NCBI GenBank assembly: GCA_017591395.1 | Contig: WEDG01005593.1 | Span: 1-64,000 of the forward strand | From: Schistocephalus solidus | Taxonomy: Eukaryota; Platyhelminthes; Cestoda; Diphyllobothriidea; Diphyllobothriidae | Direction: 5' to 3' | DNA: 64,000 bases | Shown: positions 23,733-35,517 of the stretch, piece after piece | Layout: each line of letters opens with the position of its first letter | How positions within the stretch are numbered: the stretch's first letter is position 1 | Notes under the pieces: model-generated | The model's input: only the letters and a program-made list of their open reading frames with translations | Told to the model about the DNA's origin: nothing | Databases searched by the model: none | Program-made: the position numbers and the translations under genes

Positions 23733-26700
23733 ACACTTTGTTAAAACACTGATATTTCTATTAAGTGAGCATATTTTAAGGTAATTTGGTACTAATGCGT
23801 ACACCTAGCTCAACTGGCACTTAGAGTCAAAGGCAAAGCCTATCGAACTTGAACCGGCAGCTCAATAGTTTCCTGCAGCCGCCTGCACAGACCTTCAGGT
23901 AAATTTAAAGCGTTATTAGAAAGAGGCTGTATTTTCGCTGACGCTTTTGAGAGCTTGTCTGGCGCACGCCACCGCGAGTTGTTGATGATGGCCACATAAT
24001 GTTTATGTCCCTGAATCCCTTTATTTTGTGCAAAATCCACGGGGATTTTTCTTCTCCGCCACGCCTTTCCAGACATTTGTACCTCAACGCAAAAAGCAGA
24101 TTCAACTTAGATTACCAAAAACAGGATCTTGCAACAGGAACGTTTACTAACCTGGATACTAAAGTTGTACAGTAGCACTCATTCAGTTTTATCATATCTT
24201 TAGCTCTGACGTTCTTCCTAAACCAAACGTAAAATTGTCTGATTTACTGAAAATTTTCTCGCGCATCGTGCTTTTGTAATTGTTATTATTTTTTACATTA
24301 CAAATCTGCAAAGGATTAAATTTTTAAGGTGTGGGTGTTTCAATACAATAATGGCGGGTTATTCCATTGTCCTCCGGTCAGCAGAGCACATGAGACTGAA
24401 TTATTTGAACAGTGTTCTAGTTAATACCTAAGGTCTTCAATTTTATAATTCTGCGCGTTTTAAGGTCATTCACGGCGAACATCTCCGTACGTCTCTGAAA
24501 CTTTTGGAATTTTACACACCGGGTTATTTAAAAACTCCTGGTAAATATTTGACTTAATCTTTTATCCTTATCTGTCGCAGACAATCTTCACTAGCAATAA
24601 TAATTGACGATCGACGACAAGAACTGGAAAATTTTACGTGCGGTACCACTCAGCAAAAGCCGAAATGTCGTTTTACAAGTGGCTGTTAGTATTCCAGGTT
24701 TTCATCGGTAGATGAACTCAGATCACTAATAAACACAAAGGCCTACAATTCAAAAGCAAATTTCCGGTGTTATACAGAAATTGCCTGACAGGAATGGGCA
24801 AAGCATAGTACTCTCAATAAATCCACACCACACGCAAGTGTGGTTGGATGTGAGACTGAATATCTTAACATTCTGGGTGAGGCAGTCCTAAGAAGAGGAT
24901 AAGGCAAACAAAAGTCTCCTATAACCGGAGAGTTGAACAATTAAAGAAGATACATGTATGGTCAGAAATATCTAAAGCCATATTAAAATAAACCGTACGA
25001 ATTGCGACTCCTGAGTTTTACTCTGAGAAAATAATAAAAAATGAAAGCTTGCAGGCTTCAAGGAACATAGGCTGAGCCGCAATTAACAGGTTAAGACGTA
25101 TTAAATGACATACTAGCTTATCCTTGATCAATCCCTCCGAGAGTTGTAAATATACTGGGAGAGTTTTTATTAACTGCATACTGTCCAATGACATAGAAAT
25201 TTTGTGATTGCGGAGACAGGATCTGTTATACCTTTTACAACCTGCAAGGGGTTTTGCTTTCGAGAGCGATTTTAAATATCACACATAAGAGGGCAAGAAG
25301 AGTCTCACTTTTGACCGTTTGGATTTTGGCTTGGACGTTATTTGGATCTGGGATATAAGATTTTGGCCAACTTTGACCACTTCAATTACATTCCGTGGAT
25401 GGCAACGGTCCAAATTTAGATGTTTCGAAGTTTGACAATCAAAATTTCCATATCACTTCCGGGCATGAAAAAATCATGAATTTATCCGGGTTCATTTTGG
25501 CGCCTGTAGTGGTATTTCTGACAGCGGTTCGTACAATGGCAATGTTACGTTTTCTTTAAACCGTTTTCCTTCGAGGAACTTGTTGCGCAAAATTTACCGA
25601 GTAATTTCGGCAATTTTACCAATTTCGGCCATCTGTTTTTATTCGAAGTGCCTCCAAGCCTTTTCCAAAATAAATGGATAAAGAGGAGAATGGAAATTTT
25701 TTGCAGAGATAATTCGATCTTTACAGCAAAAAGACAAATGAGGAAATAGACTCAGTCACATTACTTATATTCCTATATAGTAAAAGCTAGGGGTGTGTGA
25801 ATTCACAACTTCATAAAGTTTATCACTTAAGAAGTTCCAAATGGATAGGAAGATTATAGAGGATCATTCGTCGAAATAATTTGTTCCACTAAATCTTCCG
25901 GAAAAGTCTATCGGAATTCAAATAAAACACATGTTCTTAATGGAAAAATCCCATCAGCTTTGACTGTTAACGTAGAAACAATCATGTCACGGTCAGAATG
26001 TAGCCGACGCCAAACGATGTCATCCATATCCAGCTTCCTCGTTCAAGCTTAATGGCCTCAAAGTCATGCAACTTCACCGCGAGCGCTTTCAGACTCACTG
26101 ATCTGCAGACACTTGACCAACTTACACACGCACACGCACGTACGTCCTGATAGTCATGGATGCCCAAGTGCCACTTGAATACCTCTTCCCTTGGCCGACG
26201 CGTAATGGGCCACTAGACACGACACAACTCGGGTAATGCAACAATTTCCGATTGGACAACACTTAACTTGCCCCACAGACCCATTTAAGCAGCTGCCACC
26301 ACTGGGTCTTCCTCTCAGTCATGGTTGGACTCAGGCAACACTTGCCCTGGCTTCGTTGGTGGCTACCGCTGCCTGCGACAGCAACTCAGGGGTCTGTGCA
26401 CAATAAATCCCCCATACTGGTACCGTCGGCCTTTTAATTATAACGGAGATTGGTTTGATAATTGTAGGGCTCTGAACATACTCGCTGTTATGGCCCTAAA
26501 AGAGTCTACGAAAGGCTTAAGATGACAATAAAAACGTAGGGTGTCTCTACAGAGGAGATTTAGTATAGTTTATCGTCTGATGGGAAGTTTGACTGGCTTA
26601 TTCTGCTTTGCGGTCTACATAGCTTTGAGTAAGGCCAAGAATCTAATAAACCGGAAAGCGAAAGCCATCAAACTTAAGGAAGACTGAAGTCTTCCGCAAT

Positions 26701-28007
26701 TAACTGATATTTAAGCATTTAATATATGGTAGTAGAAAATACCTGCAAGATACAAGGAATGAAACTCCCGCTAAGTATACGATAAAATTAATCGACGAGT
26801 AAACATAACTTTACCCGTTATTGCAAATTCAAGCGCACAGCTACTTCCTATCGCAAAAATAGATGGAAGATTCAACGTCGGTATTCTAAATGCTTGCATC
26901 GCACGGATGCACATTTACTCACTATGGTTTGTCTAAATATTCATTCCGAACGCAATTCCTATACTTTTCTCCAAGCAAATAAGTCGTTGCCTTGCTATTA
27001 TCTGTGATAATTCTGTATGCTGGTAAGATGCCTTTATTTTTTACCATAAATTGGCTGTTAACAGTGTCATTTGAAATTGGTTTCAGATTTCAATTCTGTT
27101 GGGCTTAATAAGTTTAAGTCACTTCCTTAGTGTAGATGACACGTTGGTTCGAAATAAGTCATGAGCGGATTGCCTATTCTCCAATGTTGGGAGTTATTTA
27201 CATTGAACATAACGATTCTGTAGCTTTCAAGATATTAATATACTTTGATTTATTCTATGTACCAGGGTTATTCCGTACGAAAGTAGAAGCTTCAACGTTT
27301 ACCTTCTTCCAAAATTTATGCCGTCGGGATGCTGTTTGAATATGTTCTCAATCATGGAAGGCGAAGTCACAACAAAAGTACAGTCGATACATGCTTCTTA
27401 CAAGTCGGACTGCTGTATATTATTGCCACCTCATCCGTTTATTTAAGAATATTTAGAAAATGCATCTGTATAGAATTTTAAGAGGTATGGCGAAGACAGA
27501 TGCTTACGATTTATCTGCGTGGAAAATTTCGACACCGCAGTTGGGAGTCGAACCTGCGCAGGAAACATGTGTAGAAACCTCTAGGCAGGAAAGCGACACC
27601 TCGAAGCGTTTGGACATATTTGCACGGAAGGTTAACAAATATTGAAAAGAAACAGAAAATGATGGCAAAACAGATATTCTGTTCTTAGTTATCCTGACAA
27701 GCGGGCAAAAAGCCTGATAAGATTGATGATTCTCATCTACAAGGACGTAATGTATATGGGGTTTTCGATTAGTAGTCCTTTGCTTCCAAAAGATTTGGGC
27801 TTTTTTCAGAGGACTCTAGTGCCCGGCGTTCCGCTGCTATGTTCTAATTTGATTCTATTTTTTGAACTAGGTCATTAATTTTCCTAATTCATTTGAGTGT
27901 AGATAAATAACTAACTGAGGGATCCTGAAGTTGTTTTTTTTTGAGTTTTTTAGCCTCTTGGAAAGGAAGTTAGGAATTTTTTACTACATATCCGAGGATC
28001 TGTCATC
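23733..28007. other. Unassigned sequence, 4.3 kb
   Basis: No gene is recognised. The most protein-like frame is minus 24076-23840 (78 codons, starting MSGKAWRRRKIPVDFAQ), with basic residues first and a charged middle. It matches no family I know and could be chance or an exon. A tRNA B-box-like GGTTCGACTCCC on the minus strand near 27541-27556 lacks a matching A box and clover-leaf. Nothing else stands out. Confidence 0.45.
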
Positions 28008-28270
28008 TATCAGTATCATTATCAGTATTTTTGAGGGAGATATAGGTGAGTCACCTTTGAATTCCCTTTTCGTCCACGCGAGTTGTGGTATTCAAAAAAT
28101 AGTATCTCGATATGTTGGCGAGGCCGACATAGTGTAACATAGTTGAAAAAGAGCAAACAGTTAAAAAAAATCCCGGTGATATTTAGGAGAAAAAACGTGT
28201 TGTTCTTTGGGAGAGGGGGGGTCCAACGGTGGGCATTGCGCAGGTTACATGAATCAGCCAGATTATCCCT
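28008..28270 (-). mobile_element. 5'-truncated 3' end of a CR1-like LINE
   Basis: On the minus strand this ends with a short hairpin (AGGT-gactc-ACCT, 28044-28056), TCCCTCAA and a degenerate TACTGA/TGATAC tail at 28008-28030. A second, diverged copy of the same 3' UTR lies at 53501-53755, sharing GAGCA(A/G)ACAGT and GTGATATTTAGGA. No coding sequence remains. Confidence 0.75.
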
Positions 28271-28524
28271 TGCTGATTCGAGAGTCCGTTGAGGGATTTC
28301 AAAGGCGGAAATATATGCCCAGATCATCCTCGGTCCATTACGGTTAAAACCAAGGGAGAACGTTCATAAACCTCATGGAAGACGGCCGCCAGGTTCAGCT
28401 ATTGCGAACACTCACGGCGTAACCAAGGTGTGCAAATAATTAAGCAGCGAAGACCTCGAGGATCCCAGCTGGGGAATTATGGGAGAGTGCAAGACCTCAA
28501 ACAAAAATAACAAACAAAGAAATG
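28271..28524. other. Unassigned spacer between LINE ends
   Basis: I see no recognisable feature. It may be more of the upstream LINE 3' UTR or older host sequence. Confidence 0.4.
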
Positions 28525-30530
28525 TTCAGTTCAGTTCAGTTCAGTGTATTTGAGGAAAATAGGCTTACGCCTTTGAAATCCCTATTTGTTACATAAAAGT
28601 AGCAAGAATAAGAAGCAAATTAAAGGAAGTAACAGTCAAGTGAATGCAGGCAGGTTTACGTGGTACACTGATATTGTTAATGTTAAGTAGTCACATAGTC
28701 TTCATGGTACTGTAACATGTGTATGTCAAGCCGATGTTTGAATGTATACACAGACTGGGACATAACAATCGCCTCAGGTAGGTTATTCCACGGTTCCACG
28801 ACACGGTTGGTGAAAAAATACTTCCTCACATCCAATCTTACTTGGGGCACACTTAGTTTGAATGGATGACCTCGGAGATTTTTCGTAGTGGCAAGTTGGA
28901 AAAAAAGTCATCACATAGGAGGGCGCAATCCATGCCACGCACGATACGGAAGGTTTGAATCAAGTCTCCGCGCAACTGCCTATAACTCAGAGGATAGAGC
29001 TTAAGGTTATTTAGACGAATCTCATATGGCAGTTCAGCTTGACCTCTTACTAATTTTGTGGCTCGCCGCTGCACCCTTTCGAGCATGTTGTAGTCCTGTT
29101 GGGTCCACGGTCGCCAGGCTTGGATCGCATATTCAAGATGTGGCCTTACAAACGTACCAAAGACTTTAGAAAAGCAGTCTTCATCGAAAACTTTAAATGC
29201 CCGCTTGATAGCGTACAGTATTGAATTGGCGGATTTAGCTGCCTTGGAACATTGCGTAGAAGGCTTCAGGTTGTCTTTCATCCAAACTCCAAGATCCTTC
29301 TGTGTGTGTGCTTCTCGGAGTGGCAAACCGTTCAAATAGTAGGGTCGCATATCAGTGACCTGATTTCGATTTCCCAGACGTAGCAGGGTGCATTTGTTTG
29401 AGTTGAAGGACAAGAGCCATTTGCGGGACCACTCGTCCAATCGACGAAGATTTTCTTGGAAATTGTCTGCATCAGCAGCATTGTGGATAACTTTCCAGAT
29501 TTTTATATCGTCCGCAAACATAGCAAAGTTACAGTCCAATTCCTGTACACAATCATTAATGAACAAGAGAAATAGGATCGGTCCGAGCACTGAACCTTGT
29601 GGGACTCCACTCTTGATGGCTGTGCGCTTTGATCGCGATCCGCCTACGCAGACCACTTGGGAACGACCGACGAGAAAATTCTTGATCCACGTAAGAAGTT
29701 TGCCGCCAATACCGTACATTCTCAACTTGTAAAGGAGACGCTGGTGTGGAACACTATCGAAGGCCTTCTGGAAATCAATGTAGGCCACATGCACAGTGTC
29801 TTTTGCATCGAGTGCTTTTGTCCAGCTTTGCATCGTATAAAGTAAGTTCGTAACACACGATCTTCCCCTACGAAAGCCGTATTGTGCAGTCGATAAGAGG
29901 TTACGGGTTTCTAAATAAATCATCAATTCCTTTTTGACAACCTTCTCCATAACCTTGCAAGAGATTGAGGTCAGGCTGACAGGCCTGTAATTTGTAGCAA
30001 ATGCACGACTACCACTTTTGTGAAGCGGTGCGATGTGGGCTGTTTTCCAGTCGGTAGGAAGAATTCCCGTATCGAACGATTTCTGGCACAGCAACGATAG
30101 CGGTTTCGCCAGCTCTCGAGCAAGTTCGAGGAGTAGCTTTGCTGGAATCTCGTCGGGGCCAGGGGATTTGCATGCCTTCAGACTTTTTAGTTCTTCAAAG
30201 ACCGCCGCTTCTTGAAAGAGCATATCCTGAATAAGTGGCACTCCTGTAGTCTCGTAACTTGATGGAATAAAAACAGCTTCTCTAGTGAAAACCGACTGAA
30301 AGAACTGGGAAAAGTGTTCAGCTTTGTTTTTATTTTCTGATATCTCGAAACTGTCATCGTTTCTCATAACAGGAATCGGGTTCCTGTTACGTGTGGTTTT
30401 TCTTACATAGCTGTAGAGTAATTTTGGATTGTGAACTGCTCTCTGGAGCAAATCCCTCTCGTAATCCCGTCGGCTTTGGAATATCAAGCTTTAACCTTGT
30501 TCCTTTGAGTTTTGTACTTACATATAGCTA
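28525..30530 (-). mobile_element. 5'-truncated CR1-like LINE with long intact RT frame
   Basis: Minus strand. The 3' end carries a (CAGTT)n tail (28525-28545 on plus), a hairpin AGGC-gtaa-GCCT (28561-28572) and TTTTCCTCAA. The element starts abruptly near 30530, at a point equal to about 36545 in the longer copy, so ORF1 and the endonuclease are absent. It abuts the 3' end of another LINE copy at 30531. Confidence 0.9.
28853..30487 (-). CDS. LINE reverse transcriptase, 544 residues
   Basis: This is the longest open frame in the window. Blocks in order: SPGPDEIPAKLL (about residue 110), NYRPVSLTSI (about 166), QYGFRRGRSC (about 202), YIDFQKAFDSVPH (about 235), SGVPQGSVLGPILF (about 293) and MFADDIKIWK with the catalytic FADD motif (about 323). 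A thumb/C-terminal region with FVRPHLEYAIQAWRPWT follows. All polymerase motifs are intact. The frame shifts near an A7 run at 28900-28906: the C-terminal family block (ATTKNLRGHPFKL and a PWNNLP motif) continues in another frame down to about 28700. One homopolymer change would explain the early stop. Translation of a 5'-truncated copy is doubtful, so this is a recent insertion fossil rather than an expressed gene. Confidence 0.9.
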   Translation of the reverse strand: MIFQSRRDYERDLLQRAVHNPKLLYSYVRKTTRNRNPIPVMRNDDSFEISENKNKAEHFSQFFQSVFTREAVFIPSSYETTGVPLIQDMLFQEAAVFEELKSLKACKSPGPDEIPAKLLLELARELAKPLSLLCQKSFDTGILPTDWKTAHIAPLHKSGSRAFATNYRPVSLTSISCKVMEKVVKKELMIYLETRNLLSTAQYGFRRGRSCVTNLLYTMQSWTKALDAKDTVHVAYIDFQKAFDSVPHQRLLYKLRMYGIGGKLLTWIKNFLVGRSQVVCVGGSRSKRTAIKSGVPQGSVLGPILFLLFINDCVQELDCNFAMFADDIKIWKVIHNAADADNFQENLRRLDEWSRKWLLSFNSNKCTLLRLGNRNQVTDMRPYYLNGLPLREAHTQKDLGVWMKDNLKPSTQCSKAAKSANSILYAIKRAFKVFDEDCFSKVFGTFVRPHLEYAIQAWRPWTQQDYNMLERVQRRATKLVRGQAELPYEIRLNNLKLYPLSYRQLRGDLIQTFRIVRGMDCALLCDDFFSNLPLRKISEVIHSN

Positions 30531-32006
30531 GTATTTTCATAAATAATTTATTTGCTGACGTGACTCTTGCAGCTTTTTGTTCGTGTTGTAGCTCGCACCA
30601 TTATATCGATCTAACTTTCGCTTAAAAACCTTCAAGGAGTCCGACATAACAACATCCAGAGGTAGATTATTCCAAGCTTCAACTACTCTTTTGGAGAAGA
30701 AGTACTTCCGAGTGTCTAGCCTTGATCACACGTAATTTGAGAGGATGACCTCTCAAGTTGGTTGTTGTTGCTAACTCGAAGAAATCCCCTGGGACGAGAC
30801 AACAGTCTTGGACGCGTAGTATGCGGAATGTTAGTATCAGTTCCCCCGAAATCTGTCTATAGTACAAGGGAAATAGATTGAGATTCAACAGCAGTGTTTC
30901 ATAAGGCTGTGAGCCATGTCCTAGGACAAGTTTGGTTGCTCGCCTTTGGACCTTTTCGAGGATGTTGATGTCCTTCACTGTCCAGGGTCTCCAAGCTTGG
31001 ATAGCGTACTCCAACTGTGGCCGAACAAATGTTCCGAAGACTATAGCGAAGCAGTCGGTAGTGAATGCTGCAAAAGCTCGTTTAACGAGGTTCAGAATCG
31101 ACATGGCTGACTTCACTACCTTTGCGCAATGTAGGGAGGTTTTAAGCGAGGGCGTGATCCAGACTCCCAGGTCCTTTTAGGCATCCACTACTATCAATGG
31201 AATGCCATTCAGACTGTTAACCGTACGGTTCGAAGGATTGCTTTTTCCGACTCGTATGATGTTGCACTTGCTCTCATTAAATGGCAAGAGCCAGTCATTT
31301 GACCATTTCTGGAGCCGATTTAAGTTGGCCTGCAAGTTATCTTGGTCAGCTGCAGTTTGAATGACGTGCCAAGGTTCGAGATCATCGGCAAACATGGCAA
31401 TATCACAGTCCAGTTCGTTGGTACAATCGTTGATGTAGACAATTAACAAAATAGGGCCGAGAACAGAGCCTTGGGGAACACAACTCTCAACCTCAACCTT
31501 GGTCGACTGTTTGTCGCTGATATGGACAGTTTGCGAGCGACCAGTTAAGAAGTTTTCTATCCATGTCAGAAGCCTACCACTTCAGCCTATGCGGTTGAGT
31601 TTATAAAGAAGGCGGTTGTGTGACACGCTATCAAAAGCCTTTTTGAAGTCGATATAGACTGCGTGCACCGTATTTCCTCTATCGACCACTTCAGTTCAAA
31701 GTTCTAAACAGTAGAGCAAATTTTTGACGCAGGATCTACCTCTACGGAAACCTTCTGGACCTCGGATAGCAGATAGTTATGTTCTGCGAACTGCATTAGT
31801 TGTTGCTGAATTATTTTTTACATGATTTTGCAGCAAACTGAAGTTAGGCTGAACGGTCGATAATTGTTTGCAGAGACCCGGCTTCCACTCTTATAAAGCG
31901 GCGTAATCCATGTGGATTTCCAGTCGGCTGGTAGATTTCCGGTCTGGAAGGATGTTTGGAAAAGCGCAGAGAGTGGTTTGGCCAACTCTCTCGAATTATA
32001 TAAAGT
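30531..32006 (-). mobile_element. CR1-like LINE fragment, RT middle and C-terminus (broken)
   Basis: The minus-strand frames 31449-31177 and 31116-30679 are parts of one RT. They show the FADD motif (MFADDLEPW), then thumb and RRATKLVLGHG, and a C-terminus reading FKRKLDRYNG near 30610. A TAA at about 31178-31176 replaces the Gln/Glu codon before KDLGVW. Upstream pieces reach 32006. The copy at 34730-35517 is almost identical and has the same stop, so both descend from one already-broken parent or by local duplication. Confidence 0.88.
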
Positions 32007-33420
32007 GTAAAGTATAAAAGGTTAACAGCTTCGGTCGGGGATGCTGTTAGAAGTTATGAACTCCAGTCCAATGACTTAACATAGTTGTTCATTTAGCCAA
32101 TGAAAAATTTTTTGGGTTTATGTAAGCGTAACTAGTATCAGATGTTAGTTTTATGTTTAGAGGGAGTTTGTTATTATTGCCTTATGATCACCTTCAGAGG
32201 TTTTGCTGTCGTAATGCATATAAAGGGGCCAGATGTCATTTAAAAGAATACTGTGTAGTACGTTGTTTCCTCGGGTCAGTTTATTAATTATTTGTGTCCA
32301 GTTATGAAATTCAATTGAGGATAGCAATTCAACGTGTCTGGTGGGGGCGAATAGCTCAACCCAGTTTATTTTCGGATGGTTTAGGTCACCCGCAATTATC
32401 TTATATTCAGATCGAATATTTGATATGATATATATAAGATTAGTTAGGCTAGTTTCATCATTACTTCATTCTGGAGGAGTGTAGAGACATCCGACAAGTA
32501 TATTTTTGTGTGACAGGGATTTTCATGTGGCAAAGCATGCCTTGCCAGTGAAAGTTTCATGTGAAACATGTAACCTCTTTGTTTTATGGTATTTTTGATG
32601 TTTATCATACAACCATGGAATGCCCTCCCTGAAGACGTTGTGATGTCACCATCGCTGGAAAGTTTTAAAAGGAACCTTGACAGTTTTATGTTCCACAACG
32701 AGCCTGGGCGATGAGGAATTTATCTTAACCCTTGAGAGTCGTACACCACTTGTCATATTTTATGACCGCCTTTTGTACCTTTGCAACCCACACGGTTTCT
32801 CTGCATACCGCACTTAATTTTACGTTACAAATAGGGTACTTAAAGGCCCATGCCTATTTCCCTCAATAAATTGAATTTAATTTAATTTAATTTAAAAACC
32901 GCCGCCTAGTTCGTTTATACGATCTTGTCGATAAAAACTGTAGTTTGTGACAAAAAGCGAAGCATTTGATGTTAATTCATTAACCCATGTTTCTGTTAAC
33001 CAAACTATATCGGGATTATAGGCTTCAACGAATGTCTTAAGTTGTGGTTTTTTATGTACTATCGGTCTGGCATTAATAAGGGCAAAACATAGGATGTCGG
33101 ATAGGGAAGAGGCCAGCTGTTGAAAAAAATGATTTTTTAAAGTGTTTTGATTGTGCGATGGGCTAATGTAAGGAAATAGTGTAGCCGTTGGAAGGTATGG
33201 TGATGTGCATAGTGAGATATGAATGAATGGGTAAGAATGTATGTGTTGAGTGGGGGTGGGATTTGAGCGTATGGCTTAAAGTGTATGGGTTGTGTGTATG
33301 TGCTACAGTGCATGGGTTTAGTGTAGAGGTTATGCCCCATTTGGAGGGGAGGATTAAATGGGCAGTATTTGTAACTACCTGGGGTTTCTGTAGGGATGGT
33401 TCGCCAGCCTAGGTAACTGG
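32007..33420 (-). mobile_element. LINE leader and endonuclease fragment, interrupted at 32601-32895
   Basis: On the minus strand a Pro/Tyr/His-rich leader (33400-33130) is followed by LSDILCFALINARPIVHK, NPDIVWLTETWV and ELGGGF, ending at 32896. After a foreign insert the endonuclease resumes at 32600 (KNTIKQRGYMFH), then KIIAGDLNHPKINW and EGDHKAII (about 32180). It resembles the leader and endonuclease of the LINE at 19058-23130 but is more diverged. Confidence 0.82.
32601..32895 (+). mobile_element. Nested ~295-bp CR1-like LINE 3' end (plus strand)
   Basis: It begins inside the C-terminal coding end (PWNALPEDVVMSPSLESFKR, stop about 32713). It continues through a 3' UTR with hairpin AGGC-ccat-GCCT (32844-32855) and TTTCCCTCAATAAA, and ends in an (AATTT)n tail at 32870-32893. 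It splits the endonuclease frame of the minus-strand element on either side. Confidence 0.85.
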
Positions 33421-33535
33421 TTTTTTTGCCATAATTTGCAACGATGTTTGGAAGGGTAGCGTGCGTTGGTTTATTCCTATGCCATGCAGTTGGAGTTGGG
33501 AAGTTGAGGTGTTATTATAATAGTTTATTCGTGTC

Positions 33536-34200
33536 TTATGCGATTTTGCAGAGTTTGGAACACTCATATTTCTTAGGTTGACATTTTGTGGCTTTTCGGA
33601 GTAATGGTGTGCTTAATAAAGCCTTTTGTGTAGGAAAGCTAACTGGGAGACTAATTGAGTTTTCTTTTGGGCTTAAAGTGATTGACACGTATGTCATAGA
33701 ATTTGTATGAGTTACTCGGTCGAGATTTTCTGCTACTCGTTGTTCGTTTTGCAGAGTCGTAGTAACACTTATATTACAATCTAATATTGTGACTTGACTG
33801 GATCCAGAATTTATGTCATCAGTCTGTTCCAGAGAGGTTGTAGCGTTTTGAGGTATAACTAATGCAGAATTTTTTAGGTTATAAGGAAGAATAACAGGGG
33901 TAATTACAGAAAACTTGGGGAAATTTGAGAAATTATTAAGTCGAAAAAGGAGACAAAAGCCTGCTCCCGGTCTCCTGATCCAAAGAAATTTTAGCTTCGT
34001 CAGATGGGATCTACCTGAGTAGGAAGTATTTGAAAGAGTCGGATACAGGAGTTTTTGTGAGATGCCTTTAAACATTTTCAATTTTTGAACGGCTAGATTC
34101 GTTCATTAAACCAAAGAAAGGACAGCAAAATTCAAGAATTGGTAGCAAAAGCATACGCTTAAGTCTTAATTTTATTTAACGAAGATATAAATAATAAGAA
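33536..34200 (-). mobile_element. LINE RT C-terminal fragment
   Basis: The minus-strand frame 34081-33536 plus upstream residues (LLLPILEFCCPFFGLMN at about 34150-34100) matches the thumb/C-terminus of the 19058-23130 LINE. Shared order is PILE-CCP-FG, then the K-FLxxRRPxAG-type block and RLN. A stop splits it near 34082. No polymerase core is left. Confidence 0.78.
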
Positions 34201-34439
34201 ATAAAGCCACAAAATCTGAGGCGCTTTGGCCGTAATTCTATCGGCATGAGTCGAAAAATATAATTGTTGGTTTAGCTTAAGGCCAAGTCCTTGATATAGG
34301 AACAGTCAGTCATAAGGCAACCTTTAAAATAACAGGTTGTGGCAGCCAAATGCTAAACCATCTGACAAACGATAACCTCCAACCTTCCACTTAACACGTT
34401 TTCTTACTTCAAAAGTCATGTCAGTCCTGACATCTTACC

Positions 34440-34654
34440 TTCTTTTAATTCTTTTTAAGTAACAAGGACGACAGAAACATGGTGGCTACGATATACTTTG
34501 CCTAAAAAAGCGTTTGACAAAGTCCTCATAATAAGTCATGGCATTAGGTCTCCCCTTCTCGAATTTATAAAATCTTACCTTCAAAACCGATATCAGATAG
34601 TACAAATTCGAAATGTGGTCTCAGAACAATCTCATATTAGTAGTGGGGCATTCC
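34440..34654 (+). mobile_element. LINE RT palm fragment on plus strand
   Basis: The plus-strand frame reads KKAFDKVL, GIRSPLLEFIKSYLQNRYQIV and SSGAF, the FDLxKAFDxV to SGVPQG part of a reverse transcriptase. It stops exactly where the 3' tail of the minus-strand LINE begins (34655). Here a LINE apparently inserted into, or recombined with, an older oppositely oriented one. Confidence 0.75.
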
Positions 34655-35517
34655 GTATCAGTATATTTGAGGGAGATGTAGGTGAGTTACATTTGAATTC
34701 CCTATTTGTACATGCGAGTCGAGTGTAAGGGAAAGAGATTGAGACTCGACAGCCATGTTTCATAAGGCTGTGAGCCATGTCCAAGGACAAGTTTGGTTGC
34801 TCACCTTTGGACCTTTTCGAGGATGTTGATGTCCTTCACTGTCCAGGGTCTCCAAGCTTGAATAGCGTACTCCAACTGTGACTGAACAAATGTTCCGAAG
34901 ACTAAAGCGAAGCATTCGGTAGTGAATGCTGCAAAAGCTCGTTTAACGAGGTTCAGAATCGACATGGCTGACTTCACTACCTTTGCGCAATGTAGGGAGG
35001 TTTTAAGCGAGGGCGTGATCCAGACTCCCAGGTCCTTTTAGGCATCCACTAATATCAATGGAATGCCATTCAGACTGTTAACCGTACGGTTCGAAGGATT
35101 GCTTTTTCCGACTCGTATGATGTTGCACTTGCTCTCATTAAATGGCAAGAGCCAGTCATTTGACCATTTCTGGAGCCGATTTAAGTTGGCCTGCAAGTTA
35201 TCTTGGTCAGCTGCAGTTTGAATGACGTGCCAAGGTTCGAGATCATCGGCAAACATGGCAATATCACAGTCCAGTTCGTTGGTACAATCGTTGATGTAGA
35301 CAATTAACAAAATAGGGCCGAGAACAGAGCCTTGGGGAACACAACTCTCAACCTCAACCTTGGTCGACTGTTTGTCGCTGATATGGACAGTTAGCGAGCG
35401 ACCAGTTAAGAAGTTTTCTATCCATGTCAGAAGTCTACCTCTTAAGCCTATGCAGTTGAGTTAATAAAGAAGGCGGTTGAGCGGCACGCTATCAAAAGCC
35501 TTTTTGAAGTCGATATA

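Noticed and set aside
27500..27575. tRNA gene suggested by a B-box-like GGTTCGACTCCC on the minus strand
   Set aside because: No A box at the right distance, no anticodon stem and no acceptor pairing could be found.
29388..30215. Plus-strand ORFs across 29388-30215
   Set aside because: They are antisense to the 544-codon reverse transcriptase.
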